NCBI GenBank assembly: GCA_030549175.1 | Contig: JAUKUA010000007.1 | Coordinates: 3,720,001 to 3,784,000 of the forward strand | Direction: 5' to 3' | Source of the DNA: Lasiosphaeris hirsuta | Taxonomy: Eukaryota; Ascomycota; Sordariomycetes; Sordariales; Lasiosphaeriaceae | DNA length: 64,000 nt | Shown: positions 52,887-63,787 of the stretch, one piece after another | Layout: every line of letters begins with the position of its first letter | Position numbering within the stretch: the stretch's first letter is position 1 | The notes under the pieces: model-generated | Databases searched by the model: none | What the model was told of the DNA's origin: nothing | The model's input: only the letters and a program-made list of their open reading frames with translations | Translations under genes and position numbers: made by a program

Positions 52887-53429
52887 ATGCCTCCCCCCAA
52901 CGTTACCGATTCCCAGTGGAATGGGGCTCCCCTCCCCCAGCCGCCGAAGCAGCTTACGGACACGACGACAGATGAGGGAGAGGGCTCAGCTCGTGGAACC
53001 TGTAAAGCCACTCCGGCAGATTGGTGAAGCCGTCAGAGATTACCGTGGGAGCGATAACCGTCTGGGCCGAAATTCGGTTCAAACGACCGGAGAGCTGGTT
53101 TGGCGTGTTTCATTATCCCCTTTCAGAGCAGCAACCGAGGGATAAAAAGTGCAGGCAGTGCATTTCGGCGACGTCTAAGGGACCGTGTGCTGGATGCATC
53201 CTGCCCAGAGAGAATGCCACCAAAAACGCTTGCCTCAACTGCTATTCCCGCGGCGCGTGGTCCGACGTGCTCGTCCCGCACCGAGCTCGAGGAAGAGCAG
53301 CGAGCGAAGAAGATGATCTTGGAAGCAGGTCTTCACAATTGGTTGACAGAAGAGGGCCTCGACGCTTGTACCATGATGGAGCTGGATGAGATGAAGATAC
53401 TCGTTCGAAGAACGGCTCAGGCGGTTTGA
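52887..53429 (+). pseudogene. degraded DUF3716-like zinc-binding protein gene
   Basis: A start in MPPPNVTDSQWNG... opens a frame of about 46 codons ending at 53025. A different frame carries the cysteine-rich core KKCRQCISATSKGPCAGC with NACLNCYSRGA (about 53138-53260). A third change of frame is needed for the downstream helix TELEEEQRAKKMILEAGLHN. The CxxC-x8-GPCxxC-x10-CxxC spacing is like fungal DUF3716 domains. At least two frame changes without matching introns mean the gene is probably broken, although unrecognised introns could explain the first one. Confidence 0.45.
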
Positions 53430-53673
53430 GGAACAACGACACGAGATTCTGAAGAGCTCCTGGGCAGTGGAAAAGCGTCCTCATCAGGATTTGTTGGAGG
53501 AGTGAATGGCCTTCCAGAAGGGTAGCCGCCTCCTGATGGGTAGATGGCCTAGCGTGGTTCTGGCGTGGCCTACCCACAAAAGAGGGCCAGAGATTTTCTC
53601 TGGGCCACAACCACTGAATTCATCATCCTTTTTCGTGTTGCCCAACAGGTTTTGGAGTAGAAAGACACAGTCC

Positions 53674-54141
53674 TCACTTATACAACCACGCGGTCTCTAC
53701 CCCGAGCACAAGCATCGCCACCGCCCCCACCGCCGTTCTCGCCAACACATCCCCGCTCACCGTCCCGCTCGCAAACAAACACGCCAAAAACACCAGGTCC
53801 ATCCCGTCCGTCGCAACATTCAGCCAGATGTTCCGCCTTACCTCCTCGCGGCCCGCCTGATGCGCGACGGGGATCCCGCGCTTGCTGGCCGCGCTACGCT
53901 CCGCAAGCAGCAGGGTCGAGCCAATGGTGATCTCGCGGACGCCGAACATGCGGGTCACGACGGCGGCTTCGGCGGAGAGGCCCGTGATGCCGAGAGGGCC
54001 GAGGGCGAGGGACGGGGCGAGAAGGAGGCCGACGCCGAAGAGAGAACGAGAGATGCCGAGGATGGAGAGCAGGGCCTTGGCGAATGGTGTGGGGGTGGTG
54101 TCGATGTCGTTGCTGCCGAGAAGGGGGGACGTGACGGACAT
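53674..54141 (-). CDS. small integral membrane protein, DUF4267-like
   Basis: A single-exon gene of 155 aa with about four hydrophobic segments: LLSILGISRSLFGVGLLLAP, LSAEAAVVTRMFGVREITIG, ATDGMDLVFLACLFASG and TAVGAVAMLVLGVETAWLYK. The RMFGVREITIG stretch and the WLNVATDGMDL stretch are like DUF4267 membrane proteins of ascomycetes. Function unknown. The start is the first ATG in frame and no intron is needed. Confidence 0.72.
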   Translation of the reverse strand: MSVTSPLLGSNDIDTTPTPFAKALLSILGISRSLFGVGLLLAPSLALGPLGITGLSAEAAVVTRMFGVREITIGSTLLLAERSAASKRGIPVAHQAGREEVRRNIWLNVATDGMDLVFLACLFASGTVSGDVLARTAVGAVAMLVLGVETAWLYK

Positions 54142-54835
54142 TTTGGGATGGTTTTTAGGAGAGTTGTCTAGAGAGATCGCACTTAAAAAAGTAAAAATAA
54201 AAATAAAAATAAAATACTAGTATCATACCTGAGCGGCTCGGAACTTCATTCGCGCCTTTACAAGGGGGCGGCTAAGCTAAAGGCGTTCCTCGCCAAGCCT
54301 ACATTTTCTACTGTTGGCTTATTATTATGCGGGGGAACCCTTTCCCTACTAGCCTAGGGGCTCTGAATGAACAGTTGACTTTGAGCCAACGGCCCAACGT
54401 CAGCACAACGCCTTGGCGTAACGACTTGTCTGCTCTCGGTGTCTGCGCTCATACATGAAAATTCGAACAGCCGGATCCTTCGGGTCCCAACTGCTGCATC
54501 CGGCGCAAGGGGAGTCCAAAGGTGAGATCCGTCGACGGGGAAGGCGGTAGTGCTTGGCCGCTCGAATCGGTCTAGCGCGGGAAGGTGCAAATTAGTAGAA
54601 CTAGGTAAAAGAACCGAGTATATCTGTCGGTTTCGTGGATCACTCATTAGCGATCCACATTAGGAAGTGCTAGGGGCGGATAGCAGATGTGCGTGTCTGA
54701 CAAATTTGGTTGTTGGTTGCCTCCGTCGAATGGAAAGAGCGGGCCACTTCGTTCGCGCGATCAGTTTCCGCCCTTTCGCCGCCGCATCGAGGAAATGTGA
54801 CTTCCCGCGGTTGAAGCGCCTTCTCTCTCGTCTTG
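54142..54835. other. divergent intergenic region
   Basis: 694 bases between the DUF4267-like gene and the HET gene, divergent. An AAAAATAAAAATAAAA-type tract lies at 54190-54213. No other feature recognised. Confidence 0.4.
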
Positions 54836-57175
54836 ATGGAAGCCACAAATGCGCCCGCACTCGTGGCCGATGGCGATGCGTTCGCCCTCAGTAAAAGGGA
54901 AAGACCCTCAACCACACCCGTGTCGACTCGTTGCAAGACATGTCTCGATCTCGACTACGCTCGATACATCAGCGTGGCTTCGCAATCGGCAGCCACGATC
55001 GGCGCCCCCGCATCGCAAGCCCGGTACAGATTGGCCCGGTTCGATCACGTTCAGGAGTCGGCCGCCGGGGGCTGCTCCGTATGCCGCATTCTCCAGCATG
55101 CCATCGACTTCTTCTGGAATGTTGGCGAGCGCAAGGCTTTCCGCAAGCCCTTGCGCGCCATTACCAGACACTTCACTCGCATTCTCTGCATCGCCCAGCA
55201 GCCCGGGTGCGGCCTCCTCCTATTCAGAGTCCTGTTCTTCGACGATGCCGCCAATGTCCCCACCATCCACGCCCTGACTGTCCGCGACTCGACTTCCCGC
55301 ATCGAGTTTTATCGTGATGCTTCCATGTAAGCTTGTATTTCTTTTTCTCCCCGAGTCACCGTCTTGACGCTTCCCCACAGAGCCACCGAGCCAGCCCAAC
55401 AAGTGGGACATGCTCCCATCGGCTTCGCATCCCACGTCCACGCAACAATCACCCTGGACCGGGCCGTAGCTCTCGCTTCCAAATGGTTGCATATTTGCAC
55501 CGATTCTCACCAAAAATGCTCACCAGACCCATCCACGCTACCCAAGAGGGTCATCGACGTCCTGGAGGGTGTCAGGCTGGTTGACACGCTAGTTGAGCCG
55601 GACCTGGCCCTTGATGAGCCATACATGACATTGAGCCACTGCTGGGGTAGTCAAAGGGTCGTTCAGACTCTGAAGACGACACATGGCACCATGTACCAGC
55701 ACCGACAACAGATACCGTGGCACACCCTTCCTCGTCTGTTTCGAGATGCTATTCTGTTGGTCAGAGCCCTCAAATGCCGCTACGTATGGATTGACTCCCT
55801 TTGCATCATACAAGACGATCACGAAGACTGGATGGTAGAGTCGACCAAGATGGCCGAGATATACCAAAACGCCACCTTGAACATCGCTGCCACGGCAATG
55901 CGCAACGGCTCAGTCGGGCTCTTCCAGCCACGGCTTCACGGCCAGGGATTTCGCGTAAAGGATCTCAAGGGTGCAGAACAAGAAACCATGGCGGATTCAC
56001 TCGAAACGATAGAGATCGATGGAATTAATGGGCGACCGGTCTTTTCTCGGATCTCACACGACCGCAGCCACGAGGTTCTCTACGGCGACATCGAATACTT
56101 CCGCACGCCGATGGAACCCCTCTTGAGTAGGGCCTGGGTATTTCAGGAGAGGCTTCTTTCTAGAAGAACTCTGCATTTTGGAGCCTCGGAACTACTGTGG
56201 GAGTGTAGGGCATGCTGTTTTTGCGAATGTACCCGTATTGGCCACGCCGATGCTCTCAGCGTCAGGAACCTGAACTCTAATCCTAAAAACGGGGATCCCG
56301 ATTCAGACCTTGGGGACATTGATACAAGTGCCTTGTTCGTGGGACCAAAAAAGGTTTTATTCTTCAACATATGCGGTGGCCTGGGTGGCTCCCAGCCCGT
56401 TCTGGACTTTTGGCTGCGCGCCGTGCAAGAATACTCGTTCTTACTTTTAAGCAGGGAGCTCGATAGGCCGTTTGCCCTTGCTGGCATTGCCAAAAGGATA
56501 CAGGGTCTCGCGGGTGGTACATATCTAGCAGGCCTATGGGCATCCGATCTTCCTCGGGCTCTACTTTGGGCCCCGTACCGCAGCAAGGAGATGCTACGCT
56601 CGGATTCGGGCGTCCCAACGTGGTCGTGGATGACTCGTAGCTGCTTCCCGCACTCGGATGCCTCGGCGTGTGCTGTCCGGTACAAACACGTTACCCAGCA
56701 TCCCTTTGTAGCTGACTCGCGGCTGCAGATTCACGACGAGGGGACTTTCTGTCGATACGAAAGCAGCAACCCCTTTGGCCGGCCGCTGTCAGGACAGATG
56801 AGGATCTCGGCGGCCTCCTGGTGGGCCACGGTAGAGCAGGCTTCGGACGGCAGGCCGTCCAAGCCGCGCTGGAACGGTCGCAATACGCTGTACGCTATTT
56901 TGGAGGGGACCAGTGGAAAACCAGCGGTGCTCATCCCGTTTATGCCCGACTGCCCAGGAAAGGACCCCCAAACGGTCAGGCTCGAAGAAAGAGTTCTGTG
57001 CGTCTTGTTCGGGAGCCGGGAGGTGGAGCCGGGGGCGAAGATGCCTCAGTTCTTTCTGGCTCTGGCCCCTGTCCCCGGGCGGGACGGTGTGTACCAGAGA
57101 GTTGGGTTCTGCGAGACGGAGGACAGAGTGCCGGAATTTGGTCATGCTGAAGTCAAGACGGTAAAGATTATCTAG
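54836..57175 (+). CDS. HET-domain protein (heterokaryon incompatibility)
   Basis: Two exons (54836-55326 and 55381-57175) join through a 54-nt intron to 761 aa. The HET domain (about residues 245-390) shows MTLSHCWG, then LPRLFRDAILLVRALKCRYV and WIDSLCIIQDDHEDW, followed later by LLSRAWVFQERLLSRRTLHF. A Cys-containing N-terminal region (CKTCLDLDYARYISV, GCSVCRIL) precedes it, as in many family members. No NACHT or WD repeats follow, so this is a stand-alone HET protein. HET domains trigger incompatibility cell death in allorecognition systems. Whether this copy is active is unknown. Confidence 0.9.
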
Positions 57176-57804
57176 ACCGCAGTATCTCACAGCGTCCATC
57201 AACACTTGAGGTCGGCGAATTGCGTTATCGTGATGTCTCAGTCTCACAGGGTTCGACGCAACCCTGTCCCGGGTCCCGACCTTGCAACTCCTCGTTTCAC
57301 GGTCGCTTTGGGTAAGGAAATACTAAGCATGCTATGTAGAATGGTTTCAATGATTCCACAGTTGAATTGCCAACACGCAACTCGAGATCATGAGGATTGG
57401 CTGATGTTTAAGAACCGCCCAATCGGAAGTGAGCAAAGCTGCTCGTCATAATGGAGTCACACCTTGTTGGCCGATCGCACGCCACATTCTCAGACTACGT
57501 CGTACGAACCTGTGGAATCATTTCTCGTTGGCTCGGAATAGCCGGTAGCTGCCCCCTACGATACTAGTGTACGACTAGTCGCGGACGCATGACATCGAAC
57601 CGCCCTAGCATCCAGCCCAGTGCGGACGGGAAGTTTACTGTGTTTTCAGCAACCTCTTGCAAGTGCGAATTTTACGAGCTTAACAGCGTAGTTATGCAGT
57701 AGGATTCAAAGAAAATGATTAGATTTTGAGGGACTTGAAAACAAAGGTATCCATAGACTGGCTGGCTTTCCAACTCCGAAATTTTGAACTCAAATAGCCC
57801 TGCA
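57176..57804. other. intergenic between convergent genes
   Basis: 629 bases between the HET gene and the LaeA-like methyltransferase, which converge. No gene or strong repeat is seen. Confidence 0.4.
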
Positions 57805-59346
57805 TTACTCGATAGCAGCAGGCGGGGACGCGGCAGCAGGCGGAGACGCAGCAGCAGGAGACGCAGCAGGAGACGCAGCTGTCGTAGCAGGAGGAGTGGG
57901 TGTTTTGGGCGGAGGGATGGGCTGGCCGTCCTCTGGCTTTCGTCCGTAGACTGCGCGCGTGAGAACGTAGGCGTGGACCTTGGTGTCCCGGAGCTGCCTG
58001 CGGAGGTGGGCAACGTAAACGCCAACCTCGTCCTTGGACCAGCCCATGACTTGGGACCAGATGAAGAGAATCCAGCCTGCGATTTTTAGCGGTCAAGGTT
58101 ACAAAAAATAAAGGAAAACGGCGCCTTACCCTCGATATCGCGGTCAAGGCCCAGCAGGGAATACTGCCCAATTTCTTTGAGCTTGTGATCCTTGGGCCAG
58201 CCATTCAGGGGGACCTGAGCTACGTCAGCACCAGCATCACCCAACGACTCCGAAAACTCACCTTGAATTCCCACGTCGTAATCTCCTCGAACCCCGCCTT
58301 CTTAAAGGCATCCACCACAATCCCCTCGCCGACGACATCAAACGGCCGTCCAAACTTCCTCCCGGCCTCGACGAACACCTTGCCCCATTGATCCATGGGG
58401 GATCCCTCGACAAGCGACCCGTCGTCGGATTTCATGACACACGACGCCTCGAACGATTCGACATAGCCGCCGGGCTTGGCAGCACGGAAGGCCTGCTGGA
58501 GGAGGCCGGGCCAGTCGGCGATGGACCCGAACAGGTAGCGCATGTGGATGTAGTCAAAGTCACTCTCGGCAAAGGTCCACTCCTGTGTCGCGTCTTCGAT
58601 CTCGAAGCGCAGGTTGGGCGGGATCCAGGAGGGCTGGATGGGGGAGATGTCGGTGCCGATTACGGAGGTCGTGGGGAATTGATCGGCGAAGTCGCTAGAA
58701 AACCGTCAGTAACTTTGGTATCATAAAGGTAAAGGATGTGAGTTTACATCGCCCATGTGCCTGGTTGAGGTTAGTTTTTGCTGTTTGCGGGGGGGGGGGG
58801 ATCATGTTTCACATACCAGATCCTGTCCCGATATCGAGGGCCTTCGCAATGTCGCTCTTGAGCGGGGCGCGAAATAGCTGGCCATCATGGACGAGGGTCA
58901 GCATGTGGTGGCTACACGGTCACGTCAGTCACTCAATTGCATAATTTTCCTCGAGAGTAAACAACCCACATGATATCCTGAGACTCGGTGGCGTTTTCAT
59001 CGTTGGGGGTCCTGTTTTGGCCGTCAGCTTCAATGGGAATGGGAACGCGTTGAAGCAAAGTTCTTACCAGTACTGAGCATCCGTAGCCCTGTCGCTGTGG
59101 TAGGTTCTTCCATGGATTGTCCGGTATTCGAGGATACTCGCGGACAGCGAGGCGGTTGAGCTTTCGGTGTCGCCGAAAACCGAGTCGGCATCGTCCTCGA
59201 GTGTCTTTGGCACACACAAGGTCAACCGCACAATTCGGGGCGCATTCACTGCGGATTCGTACCTGCTCGGCCCAGTAGGCTGCGGGGAGGATAGTCTGCG
59301 CAGCCGGCACGGGTTGCGGGGAAGCGCCCTCAGCTTCGGAACTCAT
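57805..59346 (-). CDS. LaeA-like SAM-dependent methyltransferase (8 exons)
   Basis: Exons are 59346-59263, 59204-59068, 59011-58970, 58911-58817, 58760-58748, 58694-58262, 58214-58130 and 58076-57805. They give 386 aa, and all phases agree. The fifth exon is only 13 nt. Splicing builds the SAM-binding motif [19 protein letters not shown] across exons 4-6. The family sequence [27 protein letters not shown] precedes it, and [18 protein letters not shown] follows. LaeA-like proteins are a large fungal family of regulatory or metabolite methyltransferases; the substrate here is unknown. The C-terminus ends in Ala/Pro/Ser repeats ([10 protein letters not shown] units). One acceptor (before exon 2) is CAAAG rather than YAG. 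Confidence 0.85.
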
Positions 59347-61198
59347 GGCGACCACCGCTAGTTAGGCTCTAGCGTGCAGATTATGAAGCGATGGAGCGAT
59401 GGAGCGACGGACCAAGGAACCCCTCAAAAAGGAATATGTCGATCTGAGCTAGTGGTAGTGGCCGGCGGGGTTTCTAAATTTACGACGTCGTCTCCAGCCG
59501 TTCGTGAACGCTTTATACCCTACCCAACCTCTAGCCGTTGGGGGGGTCGGGATGGTCGAAGGGGAATTGCAGCCACTCGCAGAAAGTCAGAGCGTGGGGA
59601 TGCTGGAGATAAATGGCCATCTCCTCGGGAGGCAGCATGAGAGCAGCAGCATGAGGAGATGCGTTGGCGAGGGTCGAACCGAGCTAGAAACAAGGTGAGG
59701 ACTACGAAGACTCGGGGTGATTGGCCCGGGGTTCCCCGTCGATGCAGCCCCGGTACCCTGTGGCGGCCGCTATCGACGGGAACTTCCTGAAGCATGCTTC
59801 CTCCACACCCCCCCCCCCCCCCCCCCCCGGTTCCTGGTCCGTTCCCCCCACCCCTGAGAATGGTGTCGACGAACAGGGGAGCTCGGAGCCCTGGCTGCTC
59901 TGCATGTCATTTTTGTTGGCTATCGTCGCTCGATATCAAGCTTGCTGAAAGTTGCCTAACAAATACAAATATCCAATGGAGCATTAGGTCTTGAGGAATC
60001 CTGTCTCCAATGCTTTCAATGTTTGACGGAGGCAGGGGGCTGGAGATCAAGGAAGTTGCGAAAGGAATTACGAGGAAGCTACCCCGCCATCGACTCACAT
60101 TCTGACCCCTGGTCACGTCAGACCGTTGAAGCTGCCTTCCCTGCTTATGCCCCGTGTGGTCTGATTACCATTGTGGCTCGAATCTTTGGATTTTTCGTGC
60201 TTGCCAAAGATACCTTGCTCGATAAGAAGTGAAAGAGGAATGATCGAAGAGCAGTTCGTACCTTTTCTCCTTTGACTAGCTTATCGTAAGTCTTTTAGTT
60301 AATGTTAGACCCCATGAGCAGCTCCTGAATTTCCAAAACTGCTAGGTAGTCTCTTGGGCACGTCAAGCCCGACAGCTCGCTTATGATGCAACCTAAAACA
60401 CGCTTGGCATTCCGGCGGGGGTAAGGTAACCGGAAGGATATCCGCAAGGGGTCTCGAGAGGACATATTTCGGGAAAGACAGCAAAACAAGGTTGAACAGG
60501 TCCGCCTTGCCCGTAGGGTCCGCATTCTCACAAGGCACCACCATGCTTCCCCGCACACCGAAGGTCAGGGACATCGACGCGCGGGGTTTGCAAGAGGTTT
60601 GGGACTGGTATCGAGAGGGTGACACACCTGAAAATCCGACTTGCATCTCTGTTTACGGCAATTGGCATGCCCAATTTGATTCTAATGCCCATACCAGACA
60701 ACAAACAACAACCCCTCTTCGGCGTATGCCACTTCTGCCGTTGCATCCCGGCTCGCGGAGTCCCTGCAGGCTGGAGAGGCGACGGCCCAGCCATGTGCGC
60801 CGTGTAAGAGGGGATGCGCAACTATTGGAACAGCTCTGGCCTCGCCCGCGGCAGGGCGATGGCGTGATTCTGTCTCACTGGCCGGGCTCGATTTTGCCGA
60901 CTGTGCACGACCGCAGAACTGCAGCCCAAGGGCGGGACGCGGTCGGGACGGGCTCGGAGAGTTGGGGTAATAATAATGGTCGAGGTTGGAGAGAAAAAAA
61001 GGGGGGATGGGAAAAGGGATGCCGGATAATAACAGTCGGTAGTTAGATGTTGGCCCGACCTGGTCCCGTCACACTTATAACACGGGCCCGTCTGAAGTCG
61101 AGCGGCGCCTTCCCTCCCCTCAGCCACTCCTGCTAGAACTCGTGCTCTTTTCGCAAACACAAACACAAACCAAGACCCAGACCCAAGACTCCGACGCC
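59347..61198. other. intergenic with long C-tract
   Basis: About 1.85 kb without a supported gene. It contains a C-run of about 20 at 59809-59828. A frame starting at 60543 (MLPRTPKVRDIDARGLQEVW) might be a relic but shows no family motif. Confidence 0.4.
61076..61080 (+). promoter_or_regulatory. TATA-like element before the GFA gene
   Basis: TATAA in CACTTATAACACG lies about 120 nt upstream of the formaldehyde-activating enzyme start. Confidence 0.35.
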
Positions 61199-61768
61199 AT
61201 GGCTCCCTCCATCCACCCCCTGATCGACAACGGCATCACCAAGGGCAGCGAGTCCTTCACGGGCGGCACGCTCTCGTGCCTCTGCGACACCGACAAGGTC
61301 GAGGTGACGCTCGGCAGCAACGTGCTGCACAACCACGCCTGCGGCTGCTCCAAGTGCTGGAAGCCCGAGGGCGCCCTCTTCTCCGTCGTGGCCGTCATCC
61401 CGCGCGATCTGCTCTCCGTCACGGCCAACGAGTCCAAGCTCAGCATCGTCGACGAGAGCGCCGCCATCCAGCGCCACGCCTGCACCGGCTGCGGCACCCA
61501 CCTCTACGGCCGCATCGAGAAGGAGCACCCTTTCAAGGGCCTCGACTTTGTCCACGTCGAGCTGTCGTCCGAGAAGGGCTGGCAGGAGCCCCAGTTCGCC
61601 GCCTTCGTCTCGTCCATCATCGAGCAGGGGTTCGACCCCAAGGGCATTGACGCCATCCGCGGCAAGTTCAAGAGCGTCGGGCTCGAGACCTACGACGCCC
61701 TCTCGCCCCCCCTGATGGACGCCATCGCTACCTGGACCGCCCAGAAGGCCGGCAAGCTCCCGTCATGA
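61199..61768 (+). CDS. glutathione-dependent formaldehyde-activating enzyme (GFA family)
   Basis: A single-exon gene of 189 aa. The family forms S-hydroxymethylglutathione from formaldehyde and glutathione, the first step of formaldehyde detoxification. The zinc-binding cysteines are visible: CLC (about residue 26), CGCSKCW (about 52-58) and [11 protein letters not shown] (about 99-109). The long C-terminal part with [15 protein letters not shown] is typical of fungal members, which are about 190 aa. The start is in GCCATGGC context after a CA-rich leader. Confidence 0.9.
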   Translation: MAPSIHPLIDNGITKGSESFTGGTLSCLCDTDKVEVTLGSNVLHNHACGCSKCWKPEGALFSVVAVIPRDLLSVTANESKLSIVDESAAIQRHACTGCGTHLYGRIEKEHPFKGLDFVHVELSSEKGWQEPQFAAFVSSIIEQGFDPKGIDAIRGKFKSVGLETYDALSPPLMDAIATWTAQKAGKLPS

Positions 61769-62138
61769 AATGGGAGGTTCATCAAAGCTGTGATCACGTT
61801 TTGGCCTGCCATTTAGATGGAAACTTATGAAGGATTCTGGAAGATCTGCTACAATACACTTTGGGTTGTTAGTTAAGGGAATTAAACAAAATAAACTTGT
61901 ACCGATTGGGTCCATGTGTGTTGTGCCATTTTCATCCCCGTGTTTCAAAGCAAGAGTCAAAGTGGATTTGATTGGAAGCTCATACGTCATACCACCTCCC
62001 AACGGTCCGAAGTTGGATATTCTCCCATTTCTTGATCTGACCATCTTCAGATATACACTCCTCCTCTTGCTAACGAAACCCGCCATCTTCAAAATGCCAG
62101 TCAGCCACCCGCAGAAGCTATGGAAGGCAACGAACCAC
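61769..62138. other. convergent intergenic region
   Basis: A 370-base stretch between the formaldehyde-activating enzyme gene and the minus-strand frame that follows. It is AT-richer than its neighbours. A minus-strand frame here (61763-62092) has no recognisable motif and is left out. Confidence 0.4.
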
Positions 62139-62576
62139 TTACATTGCGTACGGGTCAGCGGTATCCGTAGTTCCAGCTGGAGCTGCCCCCTCCATACTGT
62201 GCAGGCCGACCCGATTCTGTTGGGGTTGAATATAGCCGTGACCGGGCAGTGGAGTCACATAATCGCGGCTCGGTTGTCGACCGCGACCGCGAACCGATCC
62301 TGACCCAAACTTGGAAGCCCTGCTCGCCCCGGTCCGGCAAGACCATCTTAGTCTTCTCATACCGACTCCAGCACCACCCAAAATATGCCACAAATCACTC
62401 CCTCCCTCACCCTGCCGTTCTTGGTGGGTCGCCTTCCGGTCGGTGCTTTCGGCGGCGAGATTTCGGAAAATATGCGCCGGGAGTGTACGAGAGGTGTATG
62501 GGCTTTTGGGCCGCGCTCTCAGGCTGGCAACGGCCTGGAGAGCGGGCTTGCTGGGGATCGACCAGATGATGCCCAT
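62139..62576 (-). CDS. possible small protein, unknown function
   Basis: A single open frame of 145 codons. The N-terminus is basic and hydroxylated (MGIIWSIPSKPALQAVASLRAR), which would suit a mitochondrial presequence. The middle reads SDLWHILGGAGVGMRR and the end is rich in Gly, Gln and Pro. A TTATAAG element lies about 58 nt upstream of the ATG. A second frame in the same strand also stays open across the 3' half, so the gene may be spliced differently. I do not recognise the family. Confidence 0.35.
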   Translation of the reverse strand: MGIIWSIPSKPALQAVASLRARPKSPYTSRTLPAHIFRNLAAESTDRKATHQERQGEGGSDLWHILGGAGVGMRRLRWSCRTGASRASKFGSGSVRGRGRQPSRDYVTPLPGHGYIQPQQNRVGLHSMEGAAPAGTTDTADPYAM

Positions 62577-63787
62577 CGCGCTCTTCTTGGGGGGAGAATG
62601 AGGGGTTAGTCAGCTGTTCCTCGTCTTGCCTTCTTATAAGGGGGAGTCGGTCATGAATTGGTGTGGTGGTTGAGAGATCAAGGTATTCACGGTCGACAAT
62701 GAAGAGGGTTGAGAGGCGGGTTGGTGGTGGGCAGTGAGGAGTGTCTCTTTGACTAGGGCGGAGGAGGGCAAGTCCGCATCACCATTCACTACCTGCGATC
62801 TGCAGCAGTATCAGGTGGAAGATCGGGTGAATACTGTCGATAGAGATACTCCCTGGCACTTGAGTTGGTCTGTGGAGAAACAAAACAATCGACTGCACCC
62901 AAGTTTCGGCAAAGCTATGGAAGCTCGGGGTCCTCGTTTGAGTTTTCCATGTTGCGAATACTGTTGATGAAGGGGCAACGAAGCTGCCATTCTGGAGTAG
63001 GGACTCTTCAGCAGTTTCCTTCATAAAACCGGCCTGCGGAGGCTCGTATAGACAAAGCAGAGGGTCGAGCGCCGCCCCACAGCCATCAAGAGACTCAAGC
63101 GGTCGGCGCGCTTGTGCTATGACACTTCGAGGATCTCATGATAGCAGACGGCCGGCGCCGGATGGATGAGCCAGTGGGAGAGTGAGCCGGGTTGGGCGGT
63201 TTTCTACGGGCCGCCCGCCGGCTTTGTTGATGATACCAAGAGTTATTGAATGTGCCCCTTTTGGTGATGGGAGGCTCCACTGTGCTTCACCCCTAGAACA
63301 GGGGAAAGGAAAGAGGAGTGACCTTGGACAACAAGCCATGGTAATAAAAAGGCCATGGCTCGGACTATTGGGTAGGGAATGCGATAATATGGCGAATAAA
63401 CAAGAAAATGGTGATGGGGACAAAGATGCTCAAACATCTTTGAATCTTTGATCTTTAGGTATTTGATGTTCTCTTTCAAATACTCAACACCAAAGGTGAT
63501 CGACCATCATATTTCTGTTGGATCCGAGATACACGAACTGCTTCGGTTTAGTATCAAGCACCGCTAACAGAAAGATAATGCGTTCCATGACTACCTAGCT
63601 ATCAACAAACAGGCCACACTGCTGGATTTGGGATCGCAGATCATGTTCCTTCATTTCGATGCCAATGACAAATTTTCCCCAATCCATTTCCGCTGTAAAC
63701 GCCAAGGCAGCAATAAGTACTCGTGAATTACAGCGCAAATCCTCGCCTCCGGATGCTCCTATCCCATACATTCATTCAGTGAGAGCC
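62577..63787. other. intergenic, no gene recognised
   Basis: About 1.2 kb separating the possible small gene from the HAS1-like 3' end. No domain or splice pattern is evident. Confidence 0.4.

Noticed and set aside
59640..59690. tRNA-like T-arm (GGTTCGACC on the minus strand)
   Set aside because: No matching acceptor, D-arm or anticodon arm could be found around it.
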